This document shows positions 24,050 to 37,200 of a stretch of DNA of 64,000 bases, one piece after another. The stretch comes from Dermacentor variabilis (Eukaryota > Arthropoda > Arachnida > Ixodida > Ixodidae), in the NCBI RefSeq assembly GCF_050947875.1, contig NC_134569.1:190770067-190834066 (forward strand), read 5' to 3'. Position 1 is the first letter of the stretch, and the number at the start of each line of letters is the position of its first letter. The position numbers were made by a program, and so were the translations under genes. A model generated the notes under the pieces. The model had not been told where the DNA came from and ran no database searches. It saw nothing but the letters and a program-made list of their open reading frames with translations.

Positions 24050-26125
24050 AGAAGTACCAAAAATTCTGCATTAAAATTTATATGTGACAAAAATTATTCA
24101 TCTATAAGTACTTGAAAAGTAAGGCTTTCATAGATTGGCGTTTAATTGAATGACAGAAAGCCTCATTGTTTTATTAAGCACTGACACAAAGATACCTGCG
24201 TACTTCCAATACAAGCAAATGGTAAAAATTTTTAGCACCACTCTATGGTGGCACACATACAAGTCAGCAATAGCAAACTAATGTGCCCGCCTGAAGTAAA
24301 TAATAGCTCATTAAAATGTGCTTTTACCATTCAAACAGTGACTGCGTGAAAACAAAAGAACACGCCTTGATTCTTTCCATACAGACAGTTGGCCTTCCCA
24401 CCGACATTAACTTGCAAATAAACTTGAAATGTTCAGACATTGCACAAATTTATTCACTTTGTAAGGTGAGATGACATGTATATGTTCTGCGGCTCTAGAA
24501 TTTTGCAGTTTTGAAAGGTGCAAAAATGTTTCTTGGCAGCACTTAAAAAAATTGGTAGCTTTTCTTCTACTCAATATAATTTTGTATGTTTGGCTACTCC
24601 AAATTATGGCCTTTTCCTAAAAACCTCGCCAGACACCTCCACTTCAATTAGCAGACTTTAACCAAATTTCAGATGCAATAAAATTTTGATTCGGCACTGC
24701 TAAAGATAGATGCCGACCGTCTATGCTTGTGAAAAATAAGTATTCCGCAAATGTAAATCATATATTTTCACACAGATATTGAAGCATTTGATATGGTTTC
24801 GTAATATCTGTGAAAAATCCAAGAATGCATACACTGTTCTCATTGAAATGGTAGGATAGCACATGGTAAAAGGTTGAGAAGATAAACTTGTTGCTTGACT
24901 GCTCCAGCACTTAATCACAGCGATGCTATACAGCATTTAACAGTGGCAATGTGTAGAGCCAGAGGACGAATCTCCAGCGAGGATGTTGCAGAACGTTGGT
25001 GTTTGCACATTTATGTTGCAGAACGTTGGTGTTTGCACATTTAGCCTTTGATCTGGCATATTAGTTGAAGAAATTTTAGGACTGCTTTATTTTTTTCCTC
25101 CGGTCAGAACTGCAATGACCAAGAAGCACTGGAGAACAACCTGATGAGTGCTTCAACATCTCTCCAAGCAGGCCGGGTGATAAAACAGCATCGCCACGCT
25201 GCACACTGCTACTCCATGCGATTCGAGGGCACCTGCAAAAGCCCGCACTGCCGGAAACATATTTACCATGGCTCGGACCTCTGATGGAGCATCCTCTTAC
25301 AAGGTTAAGTGCACCACCCAACAACACTGAACGGACATCGAACATGCCACAAAAAATAAAAATTGAGCCTCAGCGTCGTTGTTTTCTGCAACAACGAAAT
25401 GGCAGTACGAAGTGTTTTAAAGGGTGATGAGGCTGTGCCATAACACCTTGGCAGTGATTGTGATCGGTTACTGCAAACAATCGTAAATTGGTAAGGAATG
25501 CAAAGGATCCCAGAGGTCACTGCTGAAACTGCTTGTGCTCTCATGTGAAACTTGAAGTGATAAGCGAGTGAAAATTGAAAGTTGAAGCACGGCAACAAAA
25601 TTCGCAGAAACAGAGAGGCCACAATAACGTTGACCTCAAGAACCAACTGCAAGCCTGGGATGTTTGAATAAATGACACTTTGACACAACTTTGCAGTTTT
25701 CTGAGAATGCCACCATACGGCACTTTTGCATTTTTTTCTAACTGCGGTGGTTCTTATAACTTACGTTTGTGTACATGTCTCATAATTATATTGTGGTTTT
25801 GAGCACGTAAAAGCTTAGAATTGAATTTTTTAACGGTATGTACTTTGTCGATTTATGAAAGGTTTCAGTGCATATGGTTTTTATTATAGGTGCAGGGACG
25901 AACAAGCATACGTATTTGTGAGCGAATACCAATATCCCTGCACTTGAGACCACCTAATCTGCGAAGCTGACACGACCCTTTGAAATTCCTAAATACCCGG
26001 TGGGTGCGCACGCGATGAAAGGCCACCATGAATAAGCTCATCGGTATGATACTGGAGTGCGCACGCAACAAATGGCACAAGGCAAAGGTTACACAAAAGC
26101 GCTGACCAGCAACTCATTTGATTGC

Positions 26126-26128
<3 letters not shown>
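24050..26128. other. No recognisable gene
   Basis: AT-rich. Contains the tandem duplication at 24983-25042. Minus-strand open frames at 25076-25345 and 25305-25688 show no known motif. Confidence 0.45.
24983..25042. repeat. 30-bp perfect tandem duplication
   Basis: Unit ATGTTGCAGAACGTTGGTGT plus TTGCACATTT, twice in a row without a mismatch. Confidence 0.95.

Positions 26129-26177
<49 letters not shown>
26129..26177. repeat. (AT)n microsatellite
   Basis: About 24 AT units, next to the fold-back element at 26227. Confidence 0.95.
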
Positions 26178-26183
<6 letters not shown>

Positions 26184-26226
26184 GGGGGTTTCCTTAAAGT
26201 TCAGCACGCAGGTCCCGATGTAAATA

Positions 26227-26405
26227 CGCAGGAAAGAGAAGACGAACTTTTTGGAAGAATTATTTACTAAGCGTTTTCGGCTAGCGGACCAGCCTTCGGC
26301 AGAGTACAGCACCGTCAGAGCACTGCACTCTGGCGAAGGCTGGTCCATCAGCCGAGAACGTTTAGCAAATAAGGCTTCCAAAAAGTTCGTCGTCTCTTTC
26401 CTGCG
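26227..26405. repeat. Fold-back (hairpin) element, arms about 85 bp
   Basis: Left arm starts CGCAGGAAAGAGAAGACGAA; the right arm ends with its reverse complement, TTCGTCGTCTCTTTCCTGCG. Pairing continues through AACTTTTTGGAAG and GGACCAGCCTTCG to a short centre near 26316. Arms differ at only a few positions. (AT)n tracts flank both sides. Confidence 0.85.
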
Positions 26406-26563
26406 TATATATATACTGTTAACAAATTCAGTATGTGCAAGACATTCAGAGTCAAAATCAACAAGTAAGCTCACTCGTCCTGCTTAAACATGACCAAAAG
26501 ATAAAAAGCTGGCTCTTCCGTAATCGAGAGATATAAGCATGAAATGGCAACAGGTAAAGCATA

Positions 26564-26836
26564 TTGGTTGGAGATGAAACTAGCCACAATCTTGAAATGG
26601 CTATAGTGATTGCAACGGCACACCTCAACCTGTCATACGGTACACTGCTCCACATGGACGCTACCCAACTAGAAGAACACCGGCTGAATGCGGCCCGACT
26701 GGCAGAGACAAACGCCACCGAGACCGAGCGCACACCCCAGCCAGAAGAAAAGCGCCTGGAGGAGGCGCGAACAAACGCCTCAGCAAATCTCGGTTCTTGT
26801 GCCCCATGGAGGAAGGAAAAAAAAAACAGGAGCTAG
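26564..26836 (+). other. Short Glu/Arg-rich open frame
   Basis: Ninety codons with a repetitive Ala/Glu/Arg composition (for example QLEEHRLNAARLAETNATET). It runs across the start of the terminal-inverted-repeat element at 26805. It could be a coding scrap of a mobile element or chance. I do not recognise it. Confidence 0.25.
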
Positions 26837-28560
26837 CCTTTCCGCGCGCAAGGAGAAAAGTGTGGAGGAAGTGACGTGATAGCCTCTCCTTGCTTTGCTA
26901 TTATTTCCTTTCGTAGCGGCCGTGTTTTCGGGCTGCAGTGGCGGCTTTGTTATGGTTGTGCTCGCTCACAGGTGTTGCTCCTTAGGTTTCGCACTGTGGA
27001 AAAAGCGCTGCGTTAGTCTTCCGTGTTTTATTGCACTGGTTTATGTGGACCGTGCTCTCTCCCGGGTGTTGCTGTGGCCAGGGGGAAAGGGAGAACTCGT
27101 GAAGTGAACGCGCAAGCAACGCTGTGCACAATGTACCCTGCCACGGCACTGGCAACTGACGAAGGAATATTCGCGAGAAATTTTGCCCTCTTCAGCGGCA
27201 TCATGCTAACGTGCCATTGCAGGCCGAAACCGATGCGTTTCAGAACCTGTACCATGAACGCCTTGCAGGTCAGCGATTCCTGCTTTTTTCCTGCACGTAG
27301 AACGTACGTTATTCAAGAATGTATAATCCTGGTTTTAGAACTTCCGTGTTCAGTGACTTCTAATTGTGCATATTAATATAAATGTTGCCCAACTGTTGCT
27401 CGTTTCTTGCAGTACTCGCGACAGCACGAACTCTTTTATGCACATCGCGTTCGAGGTTCATAACCACCTGCACAGGTGTACCACAATCAAGTGCGGACAG
27501 AGCTTTACGCAGAATATGTGCATTTTGCTGTCCTCGGCGCCATACGTCGGCCAGCCGACGCTATATCCTTGAATATGGGAAAGAAGCGGCTGCTTTGGCT
27601 TAACGAATCCTCCGTACCGCAGGCGTATCTTCTGTGCGCCCGAGAAGCGCATGGAAGTGAAGGTTAGCGGATGCGCTGCAAGAGTGAACAAGGCTACACA
27701 GAACGCACGCCTGCGAACACGTCAAACGACTGTTCCATGCTTGCATGCAGGCCGGGTCTACGCGCGTACTGTTCTGCAACATGCGCCAGCTATCACGAAA
27801 CTTTCACCTACCGTGGGAAGAAGGCACCTCAGTCCGCAGTCAATGAATGTAAACGCGGAGTCAGCAATGGTATTCTGCCTCCTCGCCGTCGCGCTGTAGT
27901 AGTGATGCGCGGCCGCCGGAAATTTTTTCAATAAAGCACGACGATTCCTCTAGGCACAGCCACAGTATGTGTTTGTGCTCAAACTGGAGATGGTTCCCTA
28001 ATGTGTCAGCGTGTCGTACCTGTCTGCAGTGCATTCTTGCAGAGCAGTGCGTACATTTTCTTTTTCGCATCGCAATACATCTAGCTCGCAGGTCCATCTG
28101 AGAGCCCCAGGAAGTCTACGCAGAGAAAAGCAAGCAGAAGTAAGTGATAAAGGTGGTCCTTTTTAATAACGCGCAAAAACTGTGAAGTGGCCGGTACTTG
28201 TGGTTGATGAGAAGAGTTCAGTTGCCTGGGCTGATAAAGCATGTTTATAATAAATGCCGGCAAGAGCATCGGAGTCGACATCACGGCCTAATTCTTGCTA
28301 CTTCATCAGACAAGCTCATTATATTCATTATGGACATCTTGCATCATGATGTCGGCAACACTAATGCGATGACGGCATTACATGCTTTGGTAAACCGCAT
28401 CCCAGCCGCCCAGTTTCGCACAGCACGGTTTCGCGAGAAATGTAAACGAAAGAACTGGGGGGGGGGGAGGGGGTTGACGTAATGGCGGAACAACTTCCCG
28501 CTTCACTTAGCTTCACAAAGAGTGACGTCAGGGCGCCTCCTTAGCTTTTCTTCCTCTATG
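26805..28560. mobile_element. Terminal-inverted-repeat element with 8-bp duplication, long form
   Basis: Starts CATGGAGGAAGG (26805) and ends CTTCCTCTATG (28560), inverted copies of each other. Flanked by TTGTGCCC (26797-26804) and TTGCGCCC (28561-28568), 7 of 8 identical. Its first about 420 bp and last about 170 bp match, on the opposite strand, the two halves of the short element at 30623-31252; the central about 1.15 kb is absent there. No transposase motif was found in the centre. An 8-bp GC-rich duplication with CA ends fits P-element-like or hAT families. Confidence 0.7.
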
Positions 28561-28568
28561 TTGCGCCC

Positions 28569-29952
<1,384 letters not shown>

Positions 29953-30434
29953 CTATCAGCGTCAAATGAAACTTGAACAGCGGAGCGCGTGGCCCAAGCA
30001 TAAGTGAAGAATAGTGCGCGCCGTCCAGTCATCACTCATTGACAGGCGCGCACATCCGGTTTGACTGCACTGCACGATCCCCCTCTAGTGAGATAATTAC
30101 GCTTCTGTCTGGTTCTTATATTTGAAAGGCAGAAAAAAAAAGAATGGAGCTAAAATATTGCAGTTTACGGCGAGTCTTGTCGCACAGATCGCCGAAACCA
30201 TAAGTGCTGTCGGCGCGAACAGCGGCGCGCATGTTGCAGTTTGCACCGTCATCGCAAGGCAGATTAGTCCGCACGGTTTGCAGCTTGCGCGCCACATTCA
30301 TTCTTTCGATGGACAAACTTGCGCTGCGAGGTATTGCTGGCAGCCGCGACGGCGGCTGCCAGCGATACTGCGTCGACTTTGCCGACGTGAAGGCATGATG
30401 GTTTCCGCGAGAAAATTTTAACGCTATGTCAAGT

Positions 30435-32300
30435 TTAGTGCTTAGTAAAGTCACCTCCAGCAGCCACAACGGCTTCCATTCTTCGATGAAGACTATCGAA
30501 GAGATACGTCGCAAAGTCCGTTGCCTATAGGCGCTCCCACTCCTCTTGTATGGCGACCCACAGCGCGTCCTCGGCCGCGCTCAATTGGCTGCCGCGAGAG
30601 TGCCTTCTTCATTGCTCCCCACCACGGAGGAAGGAAACTCAGGAGAGGCCCTGACGTCACTCTTTGTGAAGCTAAAGTGAAGCCGGAAGTTGGCGTTAGT
30701 CCGCCTATCGGGCTAGCTCTCCCCTCTTGTTTACGTTTCTCGCGAAACCAAGCCGCGCTGCTCGCAACCGGGCTGCTCGCACGCGCGCGCTCCGCAGCAA
30801 TACCTAACAGTCGGTAGCACGTTAGCATGATTCCGCCAAAGAGGGCAAACTTTGCCGCGGATATTCCTTCGTGCGTTGGCATTGCCGTGGCGCGGTACAT
30901 TGCGTACTGCGTTGCATGCGCGTTCATTTCACGAACTTTAGTTCCTCCTGTCCTACCTGGCCACAGCAACATCCGGTAGAGCACGGTCCAGATAACGCAG
31001 CGCAACAGAACACGGAGACCAACGCAAACCTGCCCGCACGGCGCCTTTGCCACCGTACGAAACCTACGGAGCAACACGTGCGAGCGCACAGAACCAAAAC
31101 AAAGCCGCCATTGCGGCCCGAAAGGCGTGGGCGCTACGGCAAATAAATAAAAAATGATCAAAAAAAGGGGAGAACCTACTACGTAATTTCCTCCACACTT
31201 TTCTCCTAGCGCGCGGTGCGGTAGGGCCTCTCCTTAGTTTCCTTCGTCCATGCTCCCCACATATTCTCGCATATGTTCATGTCGGCGCCTTGTGAACGCC
31301 ACTCCATCAGCATCACTCCCAGCTATTCAAACAAGCATACTATTGATTTGGCCGTGTGTATGGGACTGCGGTCCTGTTGGAAGTAGATGCCGTCAGGGAA
31401 CGGGCCGTTTAGAGCAAAGGGCACAACGACGCTCTTTATTACATCGCGATATGCGGCAGCATTGAATGTGCGCTGTAGACGACGAACCAGTGGTGCAAAG
31501 CCGTACTTGGACAGCGCATTCCACACGCTGACGGAGCAGCGGCCGCTGCCTGCCACACGCTGTAGGTTCCTGGGATCATATCTGAAGTATCGTAAACCAG
31601 AATAACATGACTTGCGCTATCTTATGTCACCACCAGAGATGGCGAAAAATGGCAAACTTAATAACAATGCCCTGTAAGATATACCAATTCATATTACATA
31701 TATCAAAATATGGGCTCGTTTTCGAATCGTGGTAGCCATAAGTAATGTGCAGTTAATTATAGTAATCATGCAAAAAACGAGAAAGCCAATATCATTATAT
31801 GGGGTGAATGTCAAAGCTTGTGTTGTCAGTCCTGCAGATTCGCTGACGCTGGTCCCAGCGGGTGGAAAATGTCGACTCGTCGGAGAACGTCACACAGCGC
31901 CTTTCTTCCGCAGTCCATGTTGCGTGGTCTTGGGCAAACACAAGTCTTCCGTGCTGTTTGGCTTCTGTAAGCGCAGGCTTTCGTGCCGGCACCCGGCTTC
32001 GCAGGTCAGCCTCGTGCAGTCGACGTCCGATTGTTGATGTGCTGGCGGAGAGGTTCAAGCTGTCTTTGATCTCTCGAGATGCCTTCTGCATCTTGTATGA
32101 CAAGTCCTTCTCGCTCGCCGTCACCCGCTGCCTGCGTCCACGGGGAAGGTTCCAGAGGCGTCCATCATCACGGAATGCCTGGCAAATTCTATTAACTGTA
32201 GACAAAGAACGATTTGTAATCCGGACAATTTCACGCTGATGCTTTTAGTGCCGGTAAAGCGAAACAATTCGCGCTCTCTCTTCGGACGAAACACCCGGCA
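30435..32300 (-). pseudogene. Tc1-like transposase, interrupted and decayed
   Basis: N-terminal helix-turn-helix region: EREIVRITNRSLSTVNRICQ can be read with a stop and frameshifts near 32240, then AFRDDGRLWNLPRGRRQRVT. The DDE core follows: ERRCVTFSDESTFST (first Asp), GIYFQQDRSPIHTAKSI (second Asp), ADMNICENMWGA (third, Glu). The frame is cut exactly in NICENMWG by the 630-bp element; beyond it the reading resumes AMKKALSRQP, and FATYLFDSLHRRMEAVVAAG leads to the stop at 30435. Further stops and frameshifts, so not active. Confidence 0.85.
30623..31252 (-). mobile_element. Terminal-inverted-repeat element with 8-bp duplication, short form
   Basis: Left end CACGGAGGAAGGAAACTCAG, right end on the reverse strand CATGGACGAAGGAAACTAAG, both leading into GAGAGGCCCT. 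Perfect target duplication CTCCCCAC at 30615-30622 and 31253-31260. Removing the insert plus one duplication restores the Tc1 transposase reading frame. Internal sequence matches both halves of the longer relative at 26805-28560 in the opposite orientation. Confidence 0.9.
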
Positions 32301-32966
32301 CTTCCAGTTCACTTGACGCTGGTATATCTCCGTATTGTCTTTAGGGTAGCGAAAAAGTTGTGCTAATCACTACAGACAGGCGAATCAAAAACGCCTATCG
32401 TTGGACATGAACCACAACCCGGTGATATTTACTCATGCTTTCTCTCATACACACGCCGATAACGCTGCGACGCTGTGGTGAAAGCAAAGCGCTGCAGGTT
32501 TGGGAGTGAAACCATGTCAAACGGCCAAACGCTCTCGGCACGCCGGCCGCCGTCGCGGCTGCCAGCGATACCGCGCAGCGCAAGTTTGCCGATCGAAAGA
32601 ACGAATGTGGCGCACAAGCTGCAAACCCCGCAGGCGAATGTACCTTGCGATGACGGTGCCAACTGCACCACGCGCACCGTTGTTCGCGTCGACAGCACTT
32701 GTGGTTTCGGCGAGCTGTGCGACAAGACTCACCGCGAACTGCAATATTTCTTTTTCTCCACTTTATTTTCCATTTTCTCCCTTTCAAATGTAAGAACCAG
32801 AACAGAAGCGAAAGTATCTCATTAGAGGGGGGAGGGGGTGATCGCGCAGTGCGGTCAAACCGGATGTGCGCGCCTGTCAAGGGTGACGACTGGACGGCGC
32901 GCACTTAATGTTGAGTTATGCTTGGGCCGCGCGTTCCGCTGTTCCTTTCATTTGACACTGACAGTA

Positions 32967-33320
32967 CATAGCGACATCACGCGTTTAGTCAAGGCCTTTC
33001 AATTTGCCTTCATGCACGGAGTCGAAAAGAGGTGCGCCTGATCGTCGCGATTGGTGAAAGCGCCGATCGATTTGTTGATGCAGCTTGCCTACTTTCCATA
33101 GAAAGAGAGCGCTGTAGATCATGCAGAAATAAACAGTGTATGCATTGAGCAAATGTTCGTCGGGCAACCTCTACCCGATATATATATATATATATATATA
33201 TATATCAATGGACATTAAGTCATATCACAGTGCCCGATAGGAAAAGGTACACAAAGTTCGTCGACCGAACAGGCTGAAACTCGGTCTTGGTTGATGCGAG
33301 AAAATATTTTCCATGACTAA
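32967..33320. other. Unassigned, with (TA)n at 33178-33205
   Basis: Nothing coding recognised; a 28-bp TA microsatellite is the only clear feature. Confidence 0.6.
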
Positions 33321-33620
33321 GTGAAGAGCGAACTCCTCCATCTTGTGACGCAAAACAAGCACTGTTTTTCACGGTATCGAATAATTACACTTCTCAAGAC
33401 TGCTGGTCATGATATTGTTCGGTTGCCTTTATATCATTGTGACCTCAATCCAATAGGGCTCGTGCGGAGGCACGTGTTTAAGGCTCTGTTGCATCAAACA
33501 GCATGGTTTTCAAGTTTGACGCTGTAGAGGAGATGCTGCAAGAAGGAGCGCGGCGGGGTACCAAACTGGTCCCGCTATAACGAGCACGCGTAAATGCTAA
33601 ACACCGTGGTGGAACAGCCA
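33321..33620 (+). pseudogene. DDE transposase fragment, Tc1/mariner-like
   Basis: Reads HDIVRLPLYHCDLNPIGLVR; intact relatives of this class carry LRLPPYHCxLNPIE-L at the third catalytic residue, so the expected Glu appears here as Gly. After a frameshift, FDAVEEMLQEGARR follows. Too short to assign to a family; a different type from the transposase at 30435-32300. Confidence 0.6.
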
Positions 33621-34214
33621 TTTCATGTCTAGGCGCATGCCCTCACGCTAGCAAGCAGCCCATTTGGCGAACGAACCACGCACGTGTATTTACCGTATGT
33701 CATCAAATTTTAACTGATGTAGCCTATTTTTGAGGAGACGGGCTTGCGTGAGGCATACCCTGCAAGCAAGGTCAGGAATGAACGCGATGCTCCACACCGC
33801 GACGCAAAGGGCGCTACAGCCGGGGTCGTCGACATAGGGCACAATATGCACCACAGACAGATCGTGAAAAAACTTGTTTATGAACCCAAGATACAATACA
33901 GTGCCAAAGTGACGGCTTGTGGGCAAAGGCTCACCGCAAGAACGGTCGAGTACGCGTATCTGCCCTGAACATGACATCATGCAACATACTGATATCATGC
34001 CATAAACAATACGGAGTTATCGAATAGGGGCAGGAAATAGCGTCAGCGCCACTGCGCATACGCGAGACACAAATAGGGCTTTGCGCTCGCGACGGCGACG
34101 CTATTTCACAGAAATAGCACAGCAACTCATGCTCAAGTTTTCAATGAACGAAGATGGCGGCATCCATCGAAGTGCCGGCTCTCGTGGTGTAGAACATTCG
34201 ATCTCATTCTCTAA
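33621..34214. other. No recognisable feature
   Basis: An open frame at 33744-33968 has no motif. A short inverted repeat (GAAATAGCGTC near 34036, GACGCTATTTC near 34097) lies just before the Myb element and might mark its edge. Confidence 0.35.
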
Positions 34215-37200
34215 TACGAATGTTTACCCTCTGTGCTGCGAATATGGCCCGTGTCTGTGCATTTACAATTCATTACGAATCTGCATACCCCTATACGGAA
34301 ATCTCGTCATGCTGTCACACTAACATAACAAAAAAGGGTGAGCGCGAGACATGGCCATTCATTTTAATGAGCATAATGAGAACACGGTAAGCACAGGAGG
34401 CAACGTTTTGGCAAGTGGCCTTGTCTTTTTCCAGTACACATATGTTGAAAGAGGAAGCCAACGTTTCGACAAGTGCATTTGCCTTTGGTCAGTGCATCAT
34501 CGGTTTTATATGTTGCACTGCTGTGTACACACACCGCTGTTGTGCAGCAAAAAGGCTCATCCAAGCACTTTATAGTAAAGAACCAACACTAGCGTATGTT
34601 TCCTACAATAGAAACAGTACAGGCCTATTCGATGTGATACATGAAAGAACGAACACGCAAGCAATGAACAAGGAACATGTAACACAAAACGAAAAGAAAC
34701 AATAAGCAATGAATAAATACATAACAAATTGCTGCGATTGATTATTAACAATTATAAATTACAAATAAATGGCCTCCTGTGTCAGGTCCTGCAGACACAG
34801 TAGGAATGAAGGGGAAAAAATATTACTGGGGCTGCTGCGGCTGGTTCCCCTGCGGCAGGTTCTGTTGCCGCAGGAAAACTGTCAATGCCGCAGCGAGCGT
34901 GCGCACTGGGGCTAACTGCTCCTGGAGCAGTTTCAGTTGATTTTCCTGCCGCCCCATGACGTTGCCCAGTCGTTCTAAGGAGTCGGCGATCCTCTCCATC
35001 GCGGCCGTTTACTGTGAGAGGAGGGGGAAAAAAAGGCACTTCACATACGGTGTGTCCTCGTTCGGGCTCACTGCTGTGTTCCTTTGGTTTGCAGAACCTA
35101 TGTAATGTTACGTCATGCACTTACAAGTGTACCTTCTCCCATCCCATTTGTTGCGTTCACACAGAACCAACTTGCACTGTTCCCTCTTGCAGTCTCACAG
35201 TTATGTTACACGTGTCGTAGTGGGTGTACTTCTGGAAATGCCAGTGTGAACGTTTAGTGACATGTTTTTGCTGTATGGATATCAGTGCGTTCTCCTAAGC
35301 AGTACGCAGGTTAAGGTAGCACGTGTTATACGAAATTTATTCGTGCCACACTTACAGACCCGCATTGCAATATTTCACTGAGCTAGTTGCGTCTAGGACC
35401 ACACTTGCCAATGTAAATTGCTGAACATGTCTGGCACACTTCGGCCAGTAGTTATGGTTATATGGGGGACCTGCATATCAAAGGAGCGCTAGTACAGAAT
35501 TATATTTCATGTTATTGTTTCGTTTGCAACAGCGTTCGTCCAAATGTGAATCGCACATACCAACCCCACTCTACCACAATAATACAAACTCATTGAGGCG
35601 CTGCCCTCAGATGTATCCTGCAGTCTACATAACGTGCTTACAAGTGTACGGCTTGTGGGATGCATAAAACAGCAATACAAGCTACTCGTACACTGCAACT
35701 AACCGCCTTATGCACTCATTCCATGCAGCAAAATAACAGTGTCGTCCTCACACTGCAGCACAACCCGCCATCCAACCTCTCATCCACGCACATACTTCGG
35801 TGCCTGTAATTTCACTAACCTCACAGATCTGCTAAACACTGCACGATGAGAGCACATGTTAATGCTATCCCTGTGGTCTTTCACTTGCCGAAGGCCACTA
35901 CAACCTATTGGTCGCACCACCTACCAATCTTTACGGCAATACTACTGCTCGTTACCAACCACTACACTGCCAGTCACTGCCATCCTCCTTCCAGCACACA
36001 TTCCCTTAAAGAAGTGTGCCCAAGGCGGGCACCTAACTGAAGCACTGCTTGTGATGGCTGACTATACTGAATGAACCATTACTCATGAGAAGTGCATACC
36101 TTTCTTGACTCCGCAAGCAATTCGCGCTGGATGGTGGCTTGGCTTTGCGCAACATGCACAGTTCGCGCACCATCCAGCGCTGCCTGCTGGAGCAGATTGC
36201 CTTCTGATCTCGGTCCCCTGCTCCGTGCGCCAGCTGCTTTAAAAAAAGAATAGTGAAACATGTGGTGAATGCTTGCAAATATAGGGAGAATGAGCATGCG
36301 TGGCACATCAGAGGCTCACACAGTGACAGGACTTATAATCCTTCCAACTGTCGATGCGCATTACTTCTACTTCAAGCGCGACACAAGCGAATTATTTGGT
36401 GCCTCGGCTCAGTAGTCCGTTGCTATATTTAAGCAGTGTAGTTCCCTAGCACAAGAGTGTATACAATAACTGAACTTCTTTCTAGCCTGTCAAGGTGGTC
36501 GGAAAGCGAAAATGTAATCAACAGCGGCAGTTCCTGCACATTGCTCCGTATCCAGAAAATTGTGTCATCTGCACTGCTACATAGGTTCTTTCATTAAGTG
36601 GTGGTTGTGCAAAGCTAACGAGGCTCAGGTTACTCCGACAGTTACTCCTCCCTAGACTGTCTGCGTTGTTGCAATAAACTGTATAATATTCAAGCGTTTT
36701 TGAAGAAACAAGTTCCATGCTAAACAATGTACTCTATACAAGACTTCATGCACTTAACAGATTATCACGATGTGAGCGGCGGCAGTATGAGGCTTTGGCT
36801 GTCATGTCCATTCTTTTAAACATTACCAATTTATACTTTGTGCGCACTCTTCGGTTTGCGCCTACCTCAACTTGGACAGTGGACAACAACTTGACATATT
36901 GCTAAAGCAAAACATTTTGCATCATTTTAACTTCCTCAACATCACTACCCTTTCAGGCTTTTCCTCCAAACAATGCAGCTGTTAGTCGTGCCTGCCGGCA
37001 TCAAGCACTGCTGGAGCATGCACAACACTGTGCGTAAATTTCGTGTAATGCATTGTGCGGACATCACCATAAGCTCTCCTCTCGCGCAACTGCACCCTAC
37101 GGCTTGGCCTGGCAAAAAAAAAAAATTGCGTACGACACCTACGCTTGTTGTACTCATTGTATGTGTCCACAAGTGACACGTATAGTAGCTTACCCTCGCT

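Larger units (their letters stand above)
29953..32964 (-). mobile_element. Tc1-like transposon with about 450-bp inverted repeats
   Basis: Left end TA/CTATCAGCGTCAAATGAA (TA at 29951-29952); right end on the reverse strand TA/CTGTCAGTGTCAAATGAA (TA at 32965-32966), so a TA target duplication. The inverted repeats extend inward to about 30410 and 32515, sharing CCCAAGCATAA, CAGGCGCGCACATCCGGTTT and GTCGCGGCTGCCAGC blocks. The inside holds a decayed Tc1-type transposase, itself split by the 630-bp element at 30623-31252. Without that insert the element is about 2.4 kb. Confidence 0.85.

Noticed and set aside
25076..25688. Minus-strand frames of 89 and 127 codons
   Set aside because: No recognisable domain, start context or splice structure; kept only as unassigned DNA.
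30493..31161. 222-codon minus-strand open frame
   Set aside because: It spans the boundary between a non-coding terminal-repeat element and the Tc1 transposase, in the wrong frame for the latter.
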